Source: Hemerocallis citrina
Taxonomy: Eukaryota > Streptophyta > Magnoliopsida > Asparagales > Asphodelaceae
Length of the DNA: 64,000 nucleotides
Assembly (NCBI GenBank): GCA_017893485.1
Contig: CM030361.1
Coordinates: 145,080,941-145,144,940, forward strand
Direction of reading: 5' to 3'
Both the position numbers and the translations under genes were made by a program. Below the pieces are notes generated by a model. The model was not told where the DNA came from. It saw only the letters and a program-made list of their open reading frames with translations, and made no database searches. Shown here piece by piece: positions 9,903-21,689 of the stretch (its first letter is position 1; every line of letters begins with the position of its first letter).

Positions 9903-12900
9903 TCAGTCATCTGGGCGTTGGATCTCACCCATCATGATGCGGTTGCTGTGGACCTTGAAGCCGAGCAGAGATGGATCAATCTGCCTTCCTTTCTTTCCCT
10001 TCCTCTTGTTGTTTCCTTTACCACCATCATGTTCAACCCCAGATTCCGGTTCTTGAGGAACCATCTTCTTGGTGCTCTTCAGCATGTCAATGAAGGAAGA
10101 CGCTTCTGGAGCATCAGTGGTGGAGGTTGACAAGGTTTGCCTGAATCTTATATCCTTTCTGTTTGAAGCAGGAACAGCAGCAGCATCCAAAGGATTACCT
10201 CTCAGTTCTCTCCTTCCACCTGAGTTGAGAAATTTCAGTTCTAATAAGTTCCAATCTGAAAGGTTGAAACAAATTTACAAAAAAGAAAAAGAAAAAAAAA
10301 CAGGGAAAGGCTGAAGCTATTCGGTAATAAAATTGTGTACCTTCAGAAGGTGGTAGAGCTGAAGGAGTCTTCCCTTTGGTGGGTGGTGCTGAGACAACAT
10401 CACATCCTGTGTTTTGAAATGACAGCTTAGATGAGGCATCAGCCCCTCTTACAAGGATCCCAGGAATCCTGTCAAATAGAAAAACCACAACATCATTACA
10501 AGGAAAGCCATTGTCAAATAGAATGTGATCTGAAGGAAAGAAGTCAAGAACAAGGAAAATCTACGCTTATTTATACAAGTATCACTAATAAGTTGATAAT
10601 AATCTTTTAGGAAAACCATCATAGAGAGCAAAGCTAGCTATAATGACACGTGAAAATATCACAATTGCTTGGTTGTAAGTTCATTAACATATATTGTGTG
10701 ATTAACAGATAAAAAAAGAGTACGGGAAACGGACTCTTCTAGGTTTTTTATGCATATTGGACTGGTGGTTCAATCTCATTAACAATTGCATGATTTAGCT
10801 ATAGATACTCCAGTCCTAGCAATAATCTTACCTACGATTAACAAGGTCCCCACTGTGAGCATTATCAACTCGCAGATTATCAACTCCCACATTATAATTG
10901 TAGACATTTGGACCTTCACCTGAAACATTTTACCATTATTAGAAATTGCTTGGCAATTCACTTGACAACGGAGGTGTTAATAAAAATTACCTGTGCTGCC
11001 AAATGAACTGTACCTCATGGGAGCACTAACTACCAAATCAACCTGATCCATAACAGAACCCCCTGCCTGCTCAGCCCCAATTTCCCCCAAGTCCATGACT
11101 GATTTACTTAAGTTGCCTTTAGAGCCATGCTTCTTCACCCTCTTGTCCTCCTTTGAATCCAAGGGGTCTACTCCATCAGCAAATATATCAACACCTAAAG
11201 AGTCAGTAACATGTTCTTTTTCAAGCTCATCCATATTTGGAAAAAGTTGGTTGTGCTCAAACAAAGCTCCAGAATTAGAACGAGAAACTAATCGTCCACT
11301 ACTTTCATGTCCTTCCGCTTTTGCAATCATTTGGTTTGGCTGCTCCGGTCCTACTTGATTATAAAAAGAAGTATCTCTGTAGGAATCAGCTAAACCCACT
11401 GTATCTGCATTAAAATTAAAAGAACGATCTGAGGCAGGATGAGAGAAGGACCAAGAGGGATCCCTGTTCCCAAAAGGTGGCGATGAAGCATCACCCAAGT
11501 CTAAAGCTTGTGAAGATTGGAGGGCCATGTTACGATGGAGCAAGGCAGCTAACCCCTGATTGGAATTATCTTCACTACCCAAAAGCGATCCCCATGAGCT
11601 TGGGTCCCTCCCAGAGCTATTCACTTTCGTATCCCTTTCCTGTTTTTCTGCTTCAAGATGCAACTGATAGAAGTGTGATTCTATGGAACTGTTCGACAGC
11701 TGTCCACTGTGTTCAGGCCAGTTGTTGTCCAACACATCTAAATGTGAAGAACTGAATTGGTTAGGAACATGATTCTGATGAACACTTCTAGAAGGAAACT
11801 GTCCTCTTTGAACAGACTGATGCATCAGACCAGGGAGTTCATCCAACCCTTGAAGCCGTCCTAGGGCATTTACTACATCGACATTCGACCCAGCGGATAT
11901 AGAGCCTATCCTATCAAAAGGCTGATAGTTTGTTTCGTAATTACCTCGCTGGCTTCTTTCAAGTAACATGAAGTTCCTCTCAAGCTGGCTTGGTTGCTCA
12001 TAAGATGAAGGCCTCTGCAAGGGCTGGACAAAATCCAGCTGATTAAGTCTACCAGAATGAGCCTGGTGCAAACCAGCTCCCGTCCTAATGAACTGGCCTG
12101 ACTCATCAACAGACCATACTCCACTAGCATTTCTCTCTTTGTCTATGCCAACCTGCTGCCTAGAAACATGAGGGAACTGCTGATTTTGCAGTTGCTCTTG
12201 CTGAAGATCGAAAAGAAGTTGTTCCATGGGAAGCAAACTCCTATGCCTAGGATGAGATGTTAGCAATTCCTGTTGAAGACCCAAACGAAGTCGCTGCTGC
12301 TCCAACAGCTCATTGTGGTATTCAGGATGAAGGGAGTGGCCTAATTTAGCTTCAATAAGATCTTCAATTGAGGGCTCATGGTGTCGAGGGATATTATGAG
12401 CCTGTTGCTGCAACTCATGCAAGAGTCGTTGCTTAAATAAGACTTGGTCAACATGTGAAGCTCCAAAACCAGGGTTATGCAATTGCTGCTGAAGCAAATG
12501 CTCAAAAAGCAACTGATCCTGCTGTTGCTGCTGCAACAACTGCATCTGGTGCTGAATTTGCTGTTGTTGCTGGTGGTGTTGCTGTTGCTGTTGCTGCTGA
12601 AGCTGCTGAATATGGTGCTGTTCCTGTAATTGAAGTTTCAAAAGATGTTCCAACTCTGGAGGCATAGATTGATTCATGGACTGCTGGCGCTGGAGAGAAC
12701 CTTGAACTTGTTCAAGAAATGGAACAGATAGATGACTGTTCTGACGAGACAACATGCGTTGCTGCTGTTGAATTTGCTGCTGCTGTTGCTTCTGGAGCTG
12801 TTGTGAAAAGAGGTGCTCTTCCAAACTCAAACAGTTATTAGCCTCTAGCTCAAAGCGTGTATCATCATGAAGCATATTTGAACTTGGGTTTCTTCTATAG

Positions 12901-15900
12901 TTAACAGAACTTGCATCACGAACAAAAGTAGGATCGCCAATTGAACTGAACGAGGAACCACCCTCATCAGCAGGGTTCATGATGTGTCTGCGATCACTAA
13001 CATTTGCTAAATTTGATGATAAAGGATGCTTTGTATGAGCGGCCTCCAGTTCAGACCAGAGCAGCTCAAGAGGATTCAGATCATTGTCAGATGGAAAATT
13101 ATGACTAGACTCAGATTGAACCATTTCTTCTGCCAAGAGCTGACTAGGGTTATGTGACAACTCTCGCAGATCAACAGCAAGCTTCCCTAAAGGATATTCC
13201 ATGCTGCTTGGGGGCCTCCCAGTATACAGTACCTCTGCAAAACATGAGAAAACTATCAGATAGAGCAACTAAAGAAATACAAATACAAGTAAAACTGTAA
13301 AGAAACACAGGAAAACAACCTTCAACATCTTGTCCAGCAAAATCATGAAATGCATGACTTTCAGTGCTAGGAATACCAAGAGACTTTTCTGAGCTCAAAA
13401 TATGCAATCTATCATAACGAGAATCTATGGAATCTTTATGCTGAGGTCCAGGATGAGTATGAGGGTCAAACAGTCCCTCAGCTCCAGATGATGTCCATCG
13501 ATTGTCACTACTGCTAAAGGAGCCAACGAAGTCAGATGCATGTGTATCAACTTCCAGCTTACCTTTTACACGGTCTAAAGCTTCAGATTGCTCGCCAAGA
13601 TGCTGCACAGCAGTGGAGCTAGAATCTAACTTCAACTGTGGCATTAATTCACCAAGTGGCTGAAATGGTGTGCCTTCTGGGGCATCTGACAAACAAACAG
13701 GTAAATCCAGACCAAAAAACCCTTGGTCAAACCATGAAATTATGTCGACGCCTAAGAATGGACCCTGAATCTCTCCCTGAGGGTCTCGGTAGAACAAGCT
13801 CATTTCTTCGGGAGGAACAGTTGGCTCTAAAACTATCCCTCTGACATTTCCATCTTGAAACTGTCCATTTGCCATGAATAGCTCATCAAACGAAGTTGAT
13901 AAATCAGGAAGTTTGCTACTGACATTGAAAGAAAAAATCGAACTACTGCTACCTTCCAGTTCAGCAAGAGAATCTTGATCTCCCAAGCTTCCAGTCTCAT
14001 TAACTACATTCTTTCTCACAGCTTGCTGACCGGAACCAGTAACAATGCCTCCTCCCAGCTTAATGTGATCATATACACCACCTCCTGAAGCAATTTCAGT
14101 CAAGGCAGCAGAACCAAATCCATTTTGTGCAACCTTGTCAATTTCTTCAAAACTATAATCTAACTCATGCAATAGACCAGTATCTCTGTCGTGAGAAGTA
14201 CCGTACACCATTAAATTAGTAAAAGGTTTCTCTTTATTCTCACCCAAGATCATATCTCCAACATCTCTCTCTCCATCCTTCACTAGGAGTTTCTTCTGTA
14301 TATTTGTACTCTGGGATGTTTCACTGCTAGTGATCTTCCCATTTGAAATATCATCTAGAAGATCCCCTTCCTCAGAATCAGGTATAACAAAGGCAAGTGG
14401 TTCCATTATGCTTGATTGTGTTATCTGAGGAACATCCTCAAGGCCCAAAGGTATTTTATCGAAACCTGGCATAGCACTCTGCTTCCTATATATATCAAGA
14501 AGCTTACCTCTCGGGTAGCGGAACATAGCTGGAGACTTGCCATTTACAGAAGCAGCACCGATAGGGGCAGTGGTTGACGCCCTGTTTAATGGCAAGCTCC
14601 CATTGAAGCTGGCCCTCCCTCTGCCAGGAGCAAATCCAACATTTGAACCCTCCACTCGGCCTCTCTCTAAACCAAACCCAGGCGCAGCACGATAAACTGC
14701 TGAGCCACCAGAATGAGCCTCCTGACGATGGCGTGGCCTCCATTTGTCACGGGCATCAGATTCAGCCAATGAACGACTGTTACCAGTAAAAGATTGTTTT
14801 TCAGCAGACTGATCCTCCTTTTCAACTTCAATCTTTCTCTCCTTTCGTGAGTCCTTATCTTTGTCTTCCGGACCCCATCTAGAAGACCATTTACTATCAC
14901 GCCGTCCCTCGTGTGCAGAATTGCGACCAGTAACTTCATGCCACCTATCAGAGGCTAGCGAAGGCCTAGAATCAGCACTTTCCCTGATAGCATTGCTATC
15001 ATAACGACGATCATTCTTGCGATACTCATTTTCACGATCCCCTTCCTTTCGACGCTCTCTCCTACCAAGCAAGCCAGTATCCCTCTCTTCCTCACGCCAG
15101 CGACGAGTGCCTTCAATTTCAGGTACATTCCTCCTCCATTCTTTCTTATCCTGAGATCCATCCAGTTGCCAAGAATCTTTATGAATAGTATCTGAAGAGG
15201 CTCCTTGCTGCAAGGAATTTGGTTGGCGTGTTTCCTATCCAGTATTAATAAAGATGAATGAGATCAAATGAAACAATACTACTGCTACTTGAATAGAGGA
15301 AGAAATGAATATGGCAATAAAAAACAAAGACGTGTACCACAAAATCTATAAAAAAAATGCCTCCGTTGGCTTGGTACACAGTTAAAGCTTATACCCAAAC
15401 TAAGCACCTTCCCCGAAACTTTAACTTGGGATTTCATAAATTCCTGCAGGTCTTCCAGGATTATCCCAAAAGAACCTTTTACAATTGTTTCTTAACTAGG
15501 GATTTGGTGCTTGAAGACCCAAAAGAATGAACTGTTGCCAACTGCCAAGGTAGTTCTAAATATTAGGAAATTATTGGTGGAGTATCTTTACCGTCCAGAC
15601 CACCCAAAATTACGAGAGAGAGAGAGAGAGGATAATACGTACTTCACAAAAGTATCAACCAAGATTCAAATTCTCGACAACTGTTCCGAAAGCAAGTAGA
15701 TATTATTGTATTAGTATCAACAACAAATCTCCTATCCACTGCAAACTTGCTCAAAAAAAATAACCCATGTTTTGCTTCAAAATTAGGGGGACAACAAAAT
15801 TAACCAACAGGCTATGGAATTAGCTACTTTCCCTAAATGATCCTATTCACAGATAGAGCAAAACTTTGCTCTCAACCTAATTTCTTGTTTTTATCTTATT

Positions 15901-17067
15901 TTAAAGAAGGGCACACATAAACTAAAATAATGCACCATATTCGATACTTGTACTTATTGACAGTTCAACAAATGTAGACCTAGAAACATTTCAAAGAAAA
16001 ACAGTTCTATGCATTAACAATTAAGAAATCATCTTCAATTATCAAACCTGTTTCTTAAAACATGATACTAATAGTAACGATATAAGTGGGAGCCATATAT
16101 TTCCACAAATAACAATCACAACAAAAAACAGCTTAACATAGTAAGCAGTTTATCCACAAATCTGACTTTATTTAGTTCATCAAGATGATGCACATAAATG
16201 GCACTGAACTCGGCCATAACAGCTTCAAATGGTTCAAAATTATAAAAAGAGAATGCTGCTTAATTGACAACTAATATATGGCTAAATGTCTCTATATAGT
16301 AGAAAGTAAAGAAATCAATAATAAAATAGGTTATACCTTGTTAGAAAACAAGTTGTAAAAAAATATGCATCTTTGTAAGTTAGAAGAAACAGGTGAAAAT
16401 GAAAACCTCTAACAGCTGAGTATTTGATGTTTGAATCACATTTACTAATAAATTTCTTCGCAGGTCCAATTAAAATATACAAACAGAAAATCAAGATTTT
16501 TTTACAGAAATATCTCACATAAATTTACATATTATAATTCATAAAAAAAAGACAATGAAGCACGATCCGGAACAAGTCCTAGCAAGAAAGAGCTCAAACC
16601 AGGTTTTAGAAATCAAATACCTCACAACAATATTGCACAGCGCAATCAAAAGACATACAATTAACACACATAAACACCATGCACGGACAGCGAGGGTATC
16701 AGAATACAACTACAAACTAGAATTAAGTTCAAAAGAAAAAACGGAAGGGGTCCGGGCAAAGTTGTTGGAAATAAAAGTCTATATACTTCTCTGATAAGGC
16801 GATTAACGAACCTTGCTTAGCTTAAGCCATTGTGGAGACAGCGGTATACTGTTGTCAGAAATCGCTTGATCTGCAGTAAGCGAGCCATACAAAATATTCA
16901 GGAAAAAAAAAAATCCTAATTTGCAATAGTCACAACAGTACAAGTAAGATGTCAGTAATTACGATACAAGATCCCCTGGAATAAGAATTTGCAAGTAAAC
17001 TCAATGTGTATATGTATTTACAAAAGGTAGTCTGTGTGTGCAGGGACGGTGGTAGCCAAGTGCTGCG

Positions 17068-17112
<45 letters not shown>

Positions 17113-19749
17113 CTCCCCTCATTTTTCAAAAACCCCTAATATTTTTTTAAAATTTACCCTTTTAGCCACCCAACCCCTCATATAGATATATTTTACCCAT
17201 AGCCCCTTCGGCAAAAATATTCTAGCTTCGCCCATCTGCCAAAAATTATATGACAATTGTATGGAGTGTGAAAAGCAGGCAAGTCAGGAAGATGCATAAT
17301 CATTGGTAAGGGACAGAAGAAGTTAAAATATATATATGATAACCTCATTACATGCAGGTGTTCTCACAAATTGTAAGTAATAAGCCTAATAATTATTACA
17401 GCCCACATTTTACAATTGAGATTAACTAAAAAAGAGAAAAAAGAAGGAAAGGGCGGTTAAAGATAAATTATTTCACATGTGGGGAAAAACATAATGGCCA
17501 ATTTTAATTCCTGTTACACTAAAGTTATGGATAAAGTTCCTAAGGTAAATATCTAATTAATTAACAAAAATTATTTCCAAAAGACGCAATAGCAATACTA
17601 TTTATTAACAAAATATGTTAAATAAGATAGACTCCTACACTAAAGATACCCTGCAGAACTCCTTCAGATAATCAATTTACTCATATGTTATCAGTTGTTC
17701 CAGCAGTTTATTTGAGGTATTCAATCTACAACATACTAGCTAGATAGAATGTCCAGGTTAAAACAGTCTGAAAGAAAAAGGACCTTTCGAATCATCAAGA
17801 CTAGCCATATGAACCTTCTCATTAGAATTTCCTCCAGTAGTCCCACCTGACAAGGGAAAAGATATGCTTCTTCAATCGCTGATTAATTTGGATTATAACA
17901 GTGACAAGACATAATAGACTCATAAAAAATGTAGAGGAGAAATACAACAAAGAGTCTAAAGTTATAATGTCACAGAATTGTAAACCACTCAAAGAAAAAC
18001 CTTACATTACAACAACCATCTCACATTCTGAACGACTAAAAGAGGGGGGAAAAAACCTTAAAGCCAACCTGAGAAAAATATTTTCCCCAAATAATGGGAT
18101 AATTACAACATCAACAAACTCAAAAAGACTCCAACTAAATATGCTCACTTCATAATCTTAGAGAAAAGGGAGGGCCCATAAATATTGGACGAGATTATCT
18201 CGTAAGGTGATTACAATCATTGTGGAACCCATTATCAGCGAACCACATCGTTCATCATGTTTTATGCCAAAATATTCATCTTTTCAAAATATTTAATTGA
18301 TTTGGAGGTCTCTTAGCCATGCATTTGTGGTCCAATTTGTTCTAATATTGAAAACAATTTTCTTTTAGCAATCATTTGATCAAGATACAACCAAACCCTT
18401 AACTTTTCGTACACAGAGATATTATTGCATGAAAATCAAGGTGAACAGCATGGATCAGCATGGATCCTCTAACAGAGGTACTGCATGCTTAAAATAACAC
18501 CATATCAGTAAACCACCTACCACATACACAACGCTCCCCTTTCTCATAATCATCCTATACATCATATAACATTTAAATAAAATGGGAATTAAACCCTNNN
18601 NNNNNNNNNNNNNNNNNNNNNNNNNNNNNNNNNNNNNNNNNNNNNNNNNNNNNNNNNNNNNNNNNNNNNNNNNNNNNNNNNNNNNNNNNNNNNNNNNNNN
18701 NNNNNNNNNNNNNNNNNNNNNNNNNNNNNNNNNNNNNNNNNNNNNNNNNNNNNNNNNNNNNNNNNNNNNNNNNNNNNNNNNNNNNNNNNNNNNNNNNNNN
18801 NNNNNNNNNNNNNNNNNNNNNNNNNNNNNNNNNNNNNNNNNNNNNNNNNNNNNNNNNNNNNNNNNNNNNNNNNNNNNNNNNNNNNNNNNNNNNNNNNNNN
18901 NNNNNNNNNNNNNNNNNNNNNNNNNNNNNNNNNNNNNNNNNNNNNNNNNNNNNNNNNNNNNNNNNNNNNNNNNNNNNNNNNNNNNNNNNNNNNNNNNNNN
19001 NNNNNNNNNNNNNNNNNNNNNNNNNNNNNNNNNNNNNNNNNNNNNNNNNNNNNNNNNNNNNNNNNNNNNNNNNNNNNNNNNNNNNNNNNNNNNNNNNAAG
19101 CACAAATGAATTCTAGAAAACATTTCATATTCGTCCATCATCTCAAAGACTCCCAATAGTAAATTGCCATTACCAAACAATTTCATATAAAAATTTAAAA
19201 CATTAAACAGAAAGAAAATTGCAAACTTGCAAGCATAAAAACTTCAAAATTTTAATTTAAAAACCCCTACGAGTTCAAATGAATTCTACAGACACGCAAC
19301 CAACGAGCTGAATATCAGAGCACCAGATCCATTTCCAACTACCTCCACAAATCTCCACAAAAAAACATACCACAACACTTAAATAAACCCTAATTATTCC
19401 CCGTCTTCAACAAAAACACAGTCAAAGCAATCATAAAACCCCAATTTCTACACAAACCCACTTCTAGATTCCGATCCAAAACACTAACTTCCAAAATCAA
19501 AAATCCCCAAATCACTCCCCCAGTCAATCCAATCGCCAATCTCCCAATTTTCAATCGAAACCAACCAAATCAACAATTCTTTCCAATGTCCAACAACCCG
19601 AACCCTAAAAAACCTAAGATTCAACAAAAACCCTAAAACCTCATAGATTCGCATCAAACAACAACAACTAATTCGAATTAGACGGAAAAGGGCGAGAATT
19701 CAATACCTCGGATGAGATCGTCGACCAGATCAAGGTTTCCTTCGGCCAT
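9903..19749 (-). CDS. EXA1-like: GYF-domain protein, EXA1/GIGYF-like, complete in eight exons
   Basis: Coding exons in transcript order: 19749-19707, 17846-17784, 16870-16812, 15234-13320, 13234-10991, 10919-10832, 10468-10341, 10219-9903. All junctions are GT-AG, all phases agree, and the sum of 4857 nt gives 1618 residues. N-terminal DNSIPLSPQWL (about residue 43) is typical of plant GYF proteins. An Arg/Glu/Asp-rich region follows. YPRGKLLDIYRK (about 294) contains the YxxxxL-phi eIF4E-binding consensus. The GYF domain (about 533-590) has GPFLGVDIISWFDQGFF, for Pro-rich ligands. Gln-rich coiled coils span about 825-945, and the C-terminus reads RIMMGEIQRPDD. Arabidopsis EXA1 (At5g42950) is a translational repressor linked to immunity and needed by potexviruses. 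The N gap lies in intron 1, so an extra small exon there is possible. Introns hold no other gene. Confidence 0.95.
17069..17106. repeat. Poly(G) tract of 38 bases in an intron
   Basis: An unbroken run of 38 G on the plus strand in the intron between coding exons 2 and 3 (16871-17783). The exact length in an assembly is unreliable. On the transcribed (minus-sense) RNA it would be poly(C). Confidence 0.95.
18598..19097. other. Assembly gap of 500 N
   Basis: Exactly 500 unknown bases, a standard placeholder length, in intron 1 of the GYF gene. Its true size is unknown and a small exon could be hidden. Confidence 1.
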
Positions 19750-19949
19750 TGAAAATCAGGTCGAGAAAGGAAAAGAAGGAGAGATCAGAATCGGGATAGG
19801 GATCGGAATCGGATTAGGGTTTCGGATCTGAGAGAGAAGAGAGGCGCTAGGGTTAGGGTTTTCAGATTCGGAGGAGAGAGACGAGAGTTCTGGGTGATGA
19901 GAGAGAATTGGGGCAGAAAGTGAGATCGGAAAAGGATAATTTGTTTCGT

Positions 19950-19957
19950 TTATATAG
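19950..19957 (-). promoter_or_regulatory. Candidate TATA box of the GYF-domain gene
   Basis: The minus strand reads CCTATATAAACG about 200 bases upstream of the ATG at 19749. The 5' leader 19750-19920 is GA-rich (AGAGAGAAGAGAGG), as often seen in plant leaders. Confidence 0.6.
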
Positions 19958-19988
19958 GAGAGGAAATTTGTAACAATAATTTGCAGAA

Positions 19989-20592
19989 TGATATCGGAAA
20001 ACTGTGAAAGTTCTTCCTTTATGTGGGACCCATTTTTTCACTCTTTTTAATTTTTTAAGTGCTCTAAAGTTCATAGATGATTAAAGGGGTGTTTGGTACC
20101 TTGGTCACTTGGTGTCTAAGAGAATCTCTTTCTCCAATTTTTTTTTCCTCGTTTGTTAGTACAATTCAATTCCAACAAACAAGCCAACCTTCATTCATCA
20201 CCTTTAAATCAAACATATATACCTCCAATACCACCGAAAAATTATCATACAAGTGTAACACCAGAGAGGCCATAAAATGGGTCTCCATTGGCAAAGCAAT
20301 TACAATATGCCCCACCTCATGCAACGTAAAAGAGCTCAACTGCTCTTTCTTCAAATTGACCTTAGGAACAAGCCCCTTCGAATCAGTATTGGTAATTTTT
20401 GTCACCATTTCTTCAACATCTCTCTCTAAGATCACCTGAATATTATTGTTGTACATTTGAGTTGCGATCAGAGCAACATTGTAGGCCACAATTTTCAGCT
20501 TCAAAAGCTAATTAAACCAACCCAGCGTGGTTTGGCCACCAGCTCATAAAAGCTTCCTTACATCCTTAGCGGGTTGCCTGGTTTCATAAGAG
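19989..20592. repeat. Promoter-distal segment, copy 1 of 2
   Basis: Starts GATATCGGAAAACTGT just upstream of the GYF gene promoter and matches 29032-31267 block by block (that copy carries later insertions). An extra ~110 bases at 20085-20195, starting GGGGTGTTTGGTACC, is absent from the other copy. The minus strand of 20166-20504 has a 112-codon open frame of unknown identity (...HEVGHIVIALPMETHF...). The second copy of that frame is broken, so it is at most a gene relic. Confidence 0.7.
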
Positions 20593-20790
20593 ACGCATAG
20601 TTTCAAAATGAATATTGAATTGTCATGGAATTGAAAGTCCTTCGTTGGAAGGAGTTCACATTTTCTCCTGAGAATCATCATATTTGTGCATTACCCCATA
20701 AAAAAGAATAGAATAAATAAATAAATAAACATAACAATGGAGGATTGTCGGTATTGTAATGTATTATACCAAAAACAGTAATGCAACATT

Positions 20791-21536
20791 TTTTTGATGA
20801 ACCGGATAGGGTCCTAAGGACCCCAGCCATCAGAATATCATAATAATAACTCAATAACAGTCAGATACAAAGTGATTTTACAAGCTGTAAAATGAACACA
20901 ATAACACATAAAGGAATAACAATAAGAACAGAAGTAAACAACAAACAAGGAACAGCATGGCTAAAGAGACCAAACAAACAGGAGCCGGGCAATAGTCTCG
21001 AACGCAGCCAAACGTGCTGATCTATCAGAGACGATGATGGGGAAGGCAGCGAAAACAGCTACAACCCATCCACTCCGAAACAGTCAAACATCCCCAGATC
21101 TGGCGAAGCAATCCGCGCGCCAAAATGTGGGGAAGCCGCGCATTGGATAGGGTCGAACGACAAGGAAAGGAACCTGAGCAAGCCAAATAAACGCAAGCAA
21201 AACGAGCAGCAATCAACATAGAACAAACAACAGAGATCATATAAGCTCAGCTGCGTTAAGGAGACAGCAGCGAGCTTCCAATATAGCTCAACCTAAAAAG
21301 AATAGGCCAACAAAAGCAATGGCCGAATAGAACATGAGGAAGCCCTCTCATCAAGAGTGGCACAAAGAAAGCCAGTAGCTAAAACACCACCATAATAGAA
21401 GGGATGCTTTGAGAGCTAGAAGCACCAAACAAAACCGCAGCACATAAGCTAAAAAACCAGGAGAGGAAAGAGACCTCTTAATAAACACTATCCCATAAAA
21501 GGCAGTACAAAAAAGTAGGGAGGCCAAATAAGCACT
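20791..21536 (-). mobile_element. LINE insertion, 5'-truncated, with 17-bp target duplication
   Basis: A perfect 17-bp direct repeat AACAGTAATGCAACATT (20774-20790 and 21537-21553) flanks a 746-bp insert. The insert ends in a T run on the plus strand, the poly(A) tail of a minus-strand LINE. The 3' end (ATCCGGTTCATCA then A's on the minus strand) matches the 3' end of the LINE at 55118, so both belong to one family. No intact frame or reverse transcriptase motif is visible. Confidence 0.9.
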
Positions 21537-21689
21537 AACAGTAATGCAACATTGTTTTTGTTTTGAGGATCTTGATTCCTCCATCACATTCCGGGATCCT
21601 CTCATTCATAGAAACCCTCTAATCAACGTGCCAAACACACCCCTATAGAACTATTATGGACTTTTGTCAAAACAATTTAAGATCAAATT

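Noticed and set aside
17041..17250. Complete hAT MITE around the poly(G) run
   Set aside because: CAG...CTG ends are suggestive, but the flanking 8-mers (TGTGTGTG and CCAAAAAT) do not match.
18455..19186. Open frames through the run of N
   Set aside because: They exist only because unknown bases contain no stop codons.
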